A stretch of DNA of 64,000 nt from Tolypocladium sp. Sup5 PDA-1 (lineage: Eukaryota > Ascomycota > Sordariomycetes > Hypocreales > Ophiocordycipitaceae): positions 186,001-250,000 of the forward strand of contig JPHH03000002.1 in NCBI GenBank assembly GCA_000750105.3. The letters are read 5' to 3'. Shown in pieces: positions 55,941-64,000 of the stretch. A program made the position numbers and the translations under genes. Numbering within the stretch: the first letter of the stretch is position 1; each line of letters starts with the position of its first letter. The notes below the pieces were generated by a model, which saw nothing but the letters and a program-made list of their open reading frames with translations, had not been told where the DNA came from and did not search any database.

Positions 55941-56636
55941 TCACTTGCAAACCCCCTCTCTGATGATGACATTCCAGTTCGTCGGGTGGAAGACCTGGCC
56001 GGAAACCTGCCAGGCTTGATAGCCATATTTCTGCTGGCCTGAGCATACGCCCCAGATTCTCTGTACGCCATCGGCAATGGAGTTAAAGGATTCAAGGCGC
56101 TTCGGCTGGGGAGACTGTAGTTCTTAGATTAGTATGGTATTCGGATTGTTATACCATGACTGCAGCGGACTTACATCGTTGCACCACCAGAGGCCTGTGT
56201 TGCCGGTGCAGCTCACACGTCCACAGGCGCCTGGGCCACCCTTGTTTTTCGGCCTCCCGACCAAGGTATAGAGATACTCGATCCCTTCCCACATGGCACC
56301 AGTGTCACCTGTGCCGTAGAAAGCGGCGCCGCAGAGAACGTTCTCGTTTGAGAAGTCTGTGCGCTTCTCCATGTCAGTGCTACGCGGTTCGAACATCTTA
56401 AAGTCTGCATTGTAGTTCGGGTTGATCTCCAGCAGCCGCTTATGCACTTCCTGCACAGTGCCGTTGAGCGTCAGTATCGGGCCGTCTTTAAATGCCGGAA
56501 GGTCCCATTCGACCGGAACCTCATGGCCGCCTCGGATGCCGAATTTGTTGGATGGGTCCAAAACGACACCGCTTGGAAGGTTGCCCGGGGTGGCGTGAGC
56601 CACAGCCATGACGGCACAAAGCAAAAGTGACTTCAT
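55941..56636 (-). CDS. Small secreted six-cysteine protein
   Basis: Two exons, 56636-56175 and 56114-55941, with a GTAAGT donor, TACTAATC branch-like site and CAG acceptor in phase 0, giving 211 residues. The open frame alone misreads the last 16 codons. Splicing joins WWCND to SPQPKRLESFNSIADGVQRI and adds 57 residues. Signal peptide MKSLLLCAVMAVAHA. The mature part has one N-glycosylation sequon (NGT), a possible Kex2 site (EKR), and six cysteines in the sequences VLCGAAFYG, GACGRVSCTG, WWCND, GVCSGQQ and GVCK, so three disulfides are likely. I recall similar secreted proteins with RVSC...WWCND from other fungi but know no function. An effector-type role would be speculation. Confidence 0.8.
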
Positions 56637-58029
56637 GGTAACAGTATTTTTCTTGTGTAGCGAGAGGGAAAAGTACGGCGGACGGAAAATAGGAAGAGGG
56701 TGGGAATAGAAACAGCAGCCCTGGTTTAAGTACTTGGCGGGCAGTGGTAATATCTCAAGCAGATGAACGATGTTTCACCAGTGGCTTGCGCCTTCTCCGC
56801 CCCGTGAAGAAAGAAAGGCGGGATTCTGGCTGTTAGTGAGCTACTTCAATGTTTTTTCAACGGTAGCCTTCACGTACAGATTGTAGGTACTTTGGAAGTA
56901 TTGTGGAACATCGCAAGCGCTCAGTGCTAACGGCTCCGCCTTTTCAGTTTCGGAAGAAAAGTCACCTGCTCTATTGACCTCTATTGACAATCAGGCAATG
57001 AACAGTGCAGAGTGAGCGAGCGCGTGCGTAACGAGCTGTCATAGATAGCTTTCGGCTTATGCACGGACATAATGCAAGAACAATGATTTCCCTGCCAAGT
57101 ACAATGATCATCCTGGCCCACTCAACGGCAAATGCTGCCTGGAATAGAGCCCGGTGTTCGAAGTACCTGAATATCTCTAACATGAAACTTGATTGACTGG
57201 TAAGACAGTTGTTGCCTGGGTGGTAGGCTCATCCTCTGGGCGCATAATGGCTGTGCCGGAGCTCGGACTCTATCGTCCTGAATGATATGAAGATGAAAGA
57301 TACTTTGCTAGACAATGCGCGTCATCAGTAGGTCTCTGTCCTCAGATGCCGCTCTCCACAGATGCACTAGCAGCAGCCAATGTAGGACCAACCGGGCACG
57401 GTGTCGAGTACTTCGTACGCGCATGATGCCGCAGGGAAAATGACGACTAGCAGTAGAACAGCAGAGAGATAGGCAAGGGAACTACCAGTTCTAGACTTGC
57501 CGTGATATAAAAGTTAAGGGTACCTTTTCTACTTTGCATGGGCAATTTCCCAACCGCATTGCCTCCGCCGGAAGGGTTGGTCATTGATGGCTCCTGGTTC
57601 GTCTGAGCCCTCCGTCAATGCACCGTTGCATGCCCCCATTTTGTATCAGTCTCTACTCCGTAGAGAACCAGTGCCTCGTCACGAGCACCTTGATCGTTAG
57701 ATTTCTCCCCAAAGGCTACCTCAAATCTTCCCTTGGCGCTACTTACATGTAAAACCCCGGATGCTGCCTAATTGCGTTGCCTTGGCACCCTCGCAGCTGC
57801 GGCAAAGCAACAACTCGTTCTATCTCTCATCCATGATTTGTTCAACAAGAGGCGGACTTGAGTTCTGCGGGGCAGTGGTAACTTTAGTGGATAACAAACC
57901 TGGGGTAAATGGAGTCGACGCCACCGAATGGACAGTTTCTTCACCACAGGGGGGGGGGGCTTTTTAACTCAGTAGCCCCTGTTACAAAGTATAGTTATGC
58001 TCATTCAAGACGAAGACAATTCTCAATCG

Positions 58030-58069
58030 GGTCGGCTTACCAAGCCAACCGACTTTAAAGCCAAAGTCG
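58030..58069. repeat. Two adjacent short inverted repeats
   Basis: GGTCGGCTT/AAGCCAACC (one G-T mismatch) is followed at once by CGACTTT/AAAGTCG. Each could form a stem of 7-9 bp with a 3-6 nt loop. Intergenic. Confidence 0.6.
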
Positions 58070-59347
58070 ACGGTTTCGGCATGTACGGATATTTCTTCTC
58101 AGGGCAGGCGAACCATGCGCTCTTACGAGTATTGCAGGGCATTCCTGAATAACGCTAATTAAAACGCCATCATTCACAGGCCGGACTCTTGTGAGTACGA
58201 GCGGGGCGAGATGCCACTAGGTCGTCCGGCGTACCCCAATCAGGGCCCGAGCTTTGATACATGTATCGAACGAACAGCTATTCAAACTCCAGGCTGATTG
58301 CAAGGGGATGTCAGGAGTGCTTTAATAACGGCACAGAAAGCTTGAAACAAACATCTGGAAAAGTCAAAGCGCATAACTTTCAAGCTATTGCGACTCAGCA
58401 ATGAGAGAGATGGCCAACTATCGTGCAATTTGCACTTTGTCTTCGGTCCTTGTCGACCTGGAGCATCGAGGAAAAGCCTAGCCCACTGAGACGCGTGACC
58501 ATCTTCCCCCCAAAAAGGCTTTGAACACGTCTCTCCGCAGATACATGTCTCACCTCACATCGGTTCTGTATGACGAATCATAGCCGTGACCCTTGGCACC
58601 TGCAAGGCAGCGTCTAATAGACTATGCTTTCCACCTTTCCGGCGTCCAGTGCCTCGGAGATATACGGAGTAAAATAGCAATTACTTGAAAATGTTCCTGA
58701 GAAAATAAGGCGTCATTATGTAGATTGAAATCACCTACGAACCTATTGGTCAGCGGTTACTCAATGCCTTCCACTACATGTATCCGGGCTCCGCGTGCAT
58801 AGCAGGTAGCCACTTTGTAGCCTTGATCGGCGACGCGGCTAACAATCAGGGTAGATGGCAAGCTTAATCCAGACAAGCTTGGGACTAGTGACGGGAGCTG
58901 AGGGGCCGGTCGACTGGTACTTTATCACACAATGTGGACTAACAGACGTCCTGTCTGACACAAACGCGGTGATGTCACGGCAGTTGGGGCTAAGATCATA
59001 ATCCTGGCAGATTGCGTGATCACGAAAGCCAGAGCCTCTCGACTTTGCAACGAGTCCATTCGACGGCTTGTTTGCAGATGCAGCTTTAGTGTACAAATTG
59101 GTTAGCCTTGTCCCTTTTTAAATTGAGCAATTCAAAAAGCAACTTGTCGCTCCCGGACGTTCGCATTGTTTATACCGGCCTGAGCGCGGATTGCTGCATG
59201 AGAATGCCAGCATGTCGCCATTTTGGCTTCGATGGAGCCAGTGGCAAGCGTGTAGATCATGATTTTTGTAAGACAGGGCTGAGAGTGAGGTGTCAGATGC
59301 GGATGAGTTGCGAGTGATTGCTCTGCACCGCTGGTTGCAATGCTTGG

Positions 59348-59354
59348 ATATATA
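59348..59354 (+). promoter_or_regulatory. TATA-like element before oxalate decarboxylase gene
   Basis: An ATATATA stretch about 115 bases upstream of the ATG at 59464, the same spacing as for the DUF1996 gene. Confidence 0.45.
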
Positions 59355-59463
59355 GGTCTTGGTACCATGAAGAATCTCTCACCTGAAGCTCAACTCCTTT
59401 CTACCTGAAACGAATCAGCCAAGAAAGACATTCCCGGTCCGCTTCAGATTATTCACGGCCAAA

Positions 59464-60996
59464 ATGAAGATATCTGCACTTGTTCTTTCTTGCGCCCTCG
59501 GGTCGGCGCTGGCAGCGCCCCAGGTGCTGCCGAGGGATGAAGACAAGTTCACCGAAGGGCAGCCAATTAGCAAGACTGGAAAAGGAGGCCCCATCCATGG
59601 TGAGTACAGCCATCTGATAGAGCCAGAGATACTCAGGCTTACATGTAGCTACTATGCAGGCGGAACCAACCACCAGCTGGACTTGCAGAACCCGGATAAC
59701 TTGGGCAGGCAGTCCACGGACAACGGAGTCGTACCAAACCTCAAATGGAGTTTCTCAGACTCCAAAACTCGTATCCTCAAGGGAGGTTGGGTAAGAGAGC
59801 AGGTAATTCAGGACCTGCCTCAGAGCCATGACATCTCTGGAGCGCAGCAGCATCTGGAGAAAGGTGCCATCCGGGAACTTCATTGGCACCGAGTGGTACG
59901 TGACCAGCAAATCAATCTCCCCTTCTATAAGGCCACAAGCACAAAGCGCTGACCAGATCTTTGCATGCAGGCGGAGTGGGGTATCGTTTATGACGGGCGC
60001 GTCAAGCTGTCCGCTGTCGACGAGAACGGCGTCTATCAAGTCACGGAGCTGGGTTACGGCGACATCTGGTACTTTCCCAAGGGTGTCGCGCATACCATCC
60101 AAGGTCTTGACGAAGAGAATGAATTCCTCTTGGTCTTTGATGACAGCGACTTTGACAAAGTTGGGTATGTTTCTAGGGGCTCTACGATGATACTTTGAAT
60201 GCGCAATGGGATGCTGACACCGCGACAGCACCACGTTCAACGTCGATGACTGGATTGCCCACACTCCCAAAGCTGTCCTCGCAAAGAATTTCGGAGTTGA
60301 CGAGTCGGTTTTCGAAGACGTCCCATCTCCCAACCCCTACATTGTCAACGCAACCGTGAGCACGCTCAACGTGACGGACTCGCCGACGCCCATCGCCCGA
60401 GGTAACAGCTCGTTTGTCTATCGGACCCTCGAGCATCCTCCGGAGACGATTGGGGGCCATGGAGGCGAGTTCCGAAAGATTGACTCCACGAACTTCCCGA
60501 TCAGCAAGACGCTTGCTGCTACCTTTGTGACTCTCAAGCCAGGCGGCTTGCGCGAACTGCACTGGCACCCGAATGTAAGGAAACCTTAACGCGATATAGT
60601 AGACGATAACATACTTACATGCGTCTCTTAGGCTGAAGAATGGCTTTACTTCCACAAGGGCAAGGCCCAGGCCACGGTCTTCATCGGTAATGCGGCCGCT
60701 CGCACATTCGACTTCAGCGCCGGTGATACCGCCGTCTTCCCTGACAACTCTGGGTAAGTCAAGTGCCTCACGATCCATGGAGCGAGAAGCTGAGACAGTC
60801 TAGGCATTACATCGAGAACACATCAAAGACTGAAGACCTCATCTGGGTTGAGATTTACAAGTCTGACCGCGTTGCCGACATTCCGCTCACGCAGTGGCTG
60901 GCACTGACCCCTGCGGACATTGTATCGCAGACTCTGAAGGTGCCAATTGAGTTCGTTGAGAAGCTGAAGAAGGAGAAGCAGGTGTTGATCTCCTAG
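59464..60996 (+). CDS. Secreted bicupin oxalate decarboxylase
   Basis: Converts oxalate to formate and CO2 using manganese. Six exons, 59464-59599, 59660-59895, 59971-60164, 60229-60574, 60632-60753 and 60804-60996, sum to 408 codons plus stop. Signal peptide MKISALVLSCALGSALA. Cupin 1 carries ELHWHRVAEW (His, His, Glu) and the distal histidine in FPKGVAHTIQG. Cupin 2 carries ELHWHPNAEEW and the distal histidine in FPDNSGHYIEN. Both manganese sites therefore look intact. Several introns sit immediately after metal-site motifs. Other family motifs are IHGGTNHQLDLQNPDNLG and the C-terminal LTPADIVSQTLKVP. Oxidase versus decarboxylase activity depends on a lid loop I did not resolve; decarboxylase is the common fungal form. 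Confidence 0.92.
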
Positions 60997-61807
60997 AGGT
61001 CAAATGGCCATACTGAGTAATGCATGAGGCCCGACTCTTGGGCTGTAATATTCAGGAGAAATATTTCGCATGCATGAAGTATTTCTCCAAGTACTTAATT
61101 TTAATTCTTCCCATACTTAATACTATGGTCCTCTTCGTTTCTGTCATTCGTGAGATTGAGGAGTTCACATTTTGCCTCTCGAACAGCTTCACAGCGACAT
61201 GCATGTCTCAAATTGGCCGCGACGGGTCCTGAAGCTGCCAAGTCCCCTCTGGAAACCCGCAACATGCTGCTTTTGGCCATGAGTCCAAGCTGGTACTTGT
61301 CGCGCATGGTATGCAGCAGAGATCCCATAGATGATGTTTCGTACGACCCAGGTCGTGGCCCAACAGACGGGCCTGTTGTGCGGCGACCAGGCAGCCTTTC
61401 ATTTCAGCAAGTGGCCCACGGTTAGTCTTCTTGGACACCCCCTTTATACAAAGTACGAAGTATAATGTTTGAAATTCCCCTCGTAGTCGAGAAACACAGG
61501 GCATGGCTTAATTGTCCGTACGACACGACGAGGCCAGGATGTATTAGTAGAGAGCCAGTGACTTGAAAGCTTTACAAATACCATATGCGTCTGAAGTGAA
61601 CCTAGCATCAACATGCAGCACGCAAACGTCCTATTCCCCGTTTCGTTTCTCATTCGCGTGTTGCCCGCCCATTTAGTTTATGCCACACGCTTGGCCACCC
61701 ACAAGGTACCGTCCAGATCCTAAACTCCTAGTCCACCTTTCAAAGTGTCATCAACCAACAATTCATGAGAAGCTCACCGGGAATTGACATTGAGTCCCCT
61801 TGGCGGC
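60997..61807. other. Convergent 3' flanks
   Basis: About 800 bases between converging genes. Dispersed motif at 61453-61462. No gene. Confidence 0.5.
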
Positions 61808-64000
61808 TCAGGCAGTCGAGCCATCGACGCCGGGCTGCCCGGGGCTGTAGCTCGTCGCCCTGCGCTTGCGAGAGGACCTCGGCGACTCAACGAACGATTG
61901 GGCTGGGTGTTGCCCGTCGAGGATAGAAAGAGCCTTCCTGCCTTGATCCCCTTCGGCAACCTTGGTGTGGCTCGAGAGTTCATAGATGCTTGAGCCGTTC
62001 TGCCAAAGTCCGTCGCCGAGGAAGAGGCCGTCGGGCATGGCCTCAAAAATGGGTTGCGCCAAAGCTTGACCAGCCCCAGTCTGGCCCCCTACCAAAGGCA
62101 TCATATGATTCTCATGTGTTTGGAACTGAGCTGAGGACAGGCCCTGTATTGCAATGCTCGCGAGGTTTGGCATCGTCACGGTCAGGTTGCTCGCTCCCGG
62201 TCGAGTTACGAGCTCCTGGGTACCATGACCGCCATTCATGCCAGAGCTCTCGACCCCCGAGACAATATTACTGTTCTCAGCGCCATCAAGGTTGTTAGGA
62301 AGCTCAGCATTCCAAACCCGATTCTGTTCAGCTTGGCGCTGCTGTCGGGTCTCGTTTGGCTTCTCGGCCGCGTTCCTGATGCGTCGTGTATCCTTGACCG
62401 TCGCCCCGGCCTCGAGTCGATCCACGTCGACAAAGCAAACGCAGGGCCCTGGGTCATAGTAAATTGGCAGAATCCGCTCATCCGGTGGGCGCCCTATGAC
62501 GGCCTTATTCGCCTTCTGCCACTTCTTGGGTCCCATGATCAACTGGTCCGGATGTTCGCTAGTCGCGGGCTGATACTCCAGTGAGATTGTGTACTTTCCA
62601 TCGTACTTTGTGAGCTGATGGAACTGGTACGTCTTGGCCCATGGAATCTTGGTGACAGCCTCATGTTGACCCGCCGGGCTGCCGATATTGGCTTCCTTCG
62701 GTAGAAGAGGGGCACATATGATATTGCATAATTCCTCTTTGAGATTGAACACGGGTAGGTGTTGCCCTTGGGGGCTTCGTCCTTGGTCAAATATCACACG
62801 ACGGTCCTTGCCCTTGGTGTTGGTGTCCTGAACTGCAAACACGGCGCCCTCCATGAACTCCCGTACTGAGATCGAGTTGGCCAGAGCGAGAGCAGCACCA
62901 GCGCTGACGGCTGAGGAACTAGTAATGTCAGCTTAAGTTCCTTCCTTTGCTTTTGGTTTGCAAAATGAGGGCATAGGACCAACTATGCTTTCTGCTTCAC
63001 TGTCTCAGCTTGGAAGCGACTTACCTGTTATTAGCAGCCTTGACCTGCTCCGTCCACTCTACGTGCTTCAAGTTCGCTTGCTTGATCTTTTTCTTCGTCA
63101 GATCGAACACGTGCTTGTTGAAGAAGCTCCCTCCGGTCAGGACAACAGCAGTCTGCCTCGAGATGCTGGCGTTTCGCTTGATCTCCTCAAACAAGCTCCG
63201 AAGGGGTTTGCCAAAGCACTTTTCGTAGTTGGCCTTGCATTCATCCGGACTAAATTGAAAATTGATACCGTCCCTATCCTTCTTGCTTTTTAGTCCTCGC
63301 ACAAAGAACTCGTCTCCCTGGATTTCTGCTCTTTGATACGTCCGATAGTCCTCAAGGCTGCTTTGGAGCAGATGGTGCTTCTCTGCGTCATTCAACACAA
63401 CCCGTTTCTTATCGATTAGATACTGGATTTGCTCCTGGACGGAAGTCTTTACCCATAGCGTGTGCAGCTCAGAGCCACCGAAAATACCTCCATTACGGTA
63501 TCAGTGGATGTCGCCAAAACCAATCGAGATAGAGTCATGAATACTTACAGGTGGAATCTGACGTGGAGAAGAAGGAAAACTTTACTTCGTCACGCCGACG
63601 CACAATCTCAAACGTATAGGTGCTCTGGGGAGAGTTGAGCGATCATGGAACAGCATATGAAGCCGGGATGTAAAGGGAGAGACTTACCAATGTATGCCCC
63701 CCAAAGTCTGCCAGCAGAAACCTCTCGGTTTCGTGCATCCTTTTGACAATAATGTCATGATTGCGAAGCAACCAGTGTCCCACGGCTTCGCACTCGCCCA
63801 TCCAGTGAATATCGGTATTGGGGACATCTTCCCAGACGTCCGTGAGAAAGTCGAGATACTTTCTCATGGTCTTCTCGTGGTAGCCCGGCGGAAGTGTGGC
63901 CACAATGACAGTTACCACGAGGCCCTTGATCTCTGCAATGCGATCGACCTGCTTCTTGACCTGGTGAAGATGCTCCTTGAAGATGTCAGTCAGACGCAAC
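61808..64000 (-). CDS. Hsp70-like ATPase (HSPA12-type), 3' part
   Basis: Partial: the 5' end lies beyond the window. Visible exons are 64000-63688, 63624-63549, 63487-63025 and 62918-61808. All junctions have GTAAGT donors and AG acceptors in matching phase. Actin/Hsp70 ATPase features: the phosphate-2 motif LLADFGGHTL, the adenosine motif VVLTGGSFFNKHV, and SSAVSAGAALALAN after the last intron. About 370 residues follow with no canonical substrate-binding domain. They include a beta-rich part (VRGL-type through EYQPATSEHP) and a disordered Ser/Gln-rich tail with a basic cluster SSRKRRATS. This is the fungal HSPA12-like family. The client or function is unknown. Confidence 0.85.

Larger units (their letters stand above)
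56637..59463. other. 2.8 kb intergenic region
   Basis: Divergent spacer. Lower GC than the left half. It contains an 11-G tract (57949-57959), dispersed motifs (57409-57418, 57654-57662, 58662-58671) and two adjacent inverted repeats (58030-58069). No open frame over 85 codons and none with a signature. Confidence 0.5.

Overview
The window looks like nuclear DNA of a filamentous ascomycete, most likely a sordariomycete and perhaps Hypocreales. Genes carry short introns (about 50-90 nt) with fungal GTRNGY donors, CTAAC/CTRAC-type branch sites and YAG acceptors. Coding third positions are GC-rich, and intergenic spacers are 0.3-4 kb. The class-level assignment is inferred from protein character, not from any search. 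I find 24 supported protein genes, one truncated transporter relic, and no convincing RNA gene, CRISPR array or intact transposon.

Left part (1-31.7 kb), mostly housekeeping. In order: a peroxisomal acyl-CoA thioesterase ending in SKL (-), a HAM1-like lipid-binding-fold protein (+), a conserved unknown (+), an OHCU decarboxylase of purine catabolism (-) divergent from the splicing ubiquitin ligase Prp19 (+), a RING protein with two SUMO-interacting motifs (+), a conserved unknown basic/acidic protein (-), an aldo/keto reductase (-), the ribosome-rescue factor Dom34/Pelota (-), a WDR44/Dgr2-type WD40 protein (+), thioredoxin (-), the ribosome-assembly chaperone Rrb1 (+), a HET-domain protein (+) and an APC-family permease (-).

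Middle (32.7-48.5 kb). An HpcH/HpaI aldolase (-), a flavin-reductase-like FMN protein (-), a 1,357-residue secreted/membrane protein built on six near-identical 82-residue glycine-rich repeats with a cytochrome-b561-like C-terminus (-), a TDT-family dicarboxylate/sulfite-type transporter (-), an almost 3.9 kb stretch without a clear gene, and an unknown membrane-anchored protein (-).

Right part (49-64 kb) is accessory in character. It holds the 5' relic of an MFS sugar transporter, an NmrA/isoflavone-reductase-like enzyme (-), a secreted DUF1996 protein (+), a carnosine N-methyltransferase homologue (-), a small six-cysteine secreted protein (-), a secreted bicupin oxalate decarboxylase (+), and the 3' portion of an Hsp70-like ATPase (-) that runs off the right edge. 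Spacers here are long (up to 2.8 kb). Three secreted proteins within 9 kb suggest a locus facing the environment or host, though nothing in the sequence shows co-regulation.

Across the intergenic DNA a short GTAC-ended motif (TACTCCGTAC / TACTTCGTAC and complements) recurs about twenty times. Exon boundaries were deduced by hand from reading frame, splice consensus and remembered family signatures. Where two models are possible I say so.
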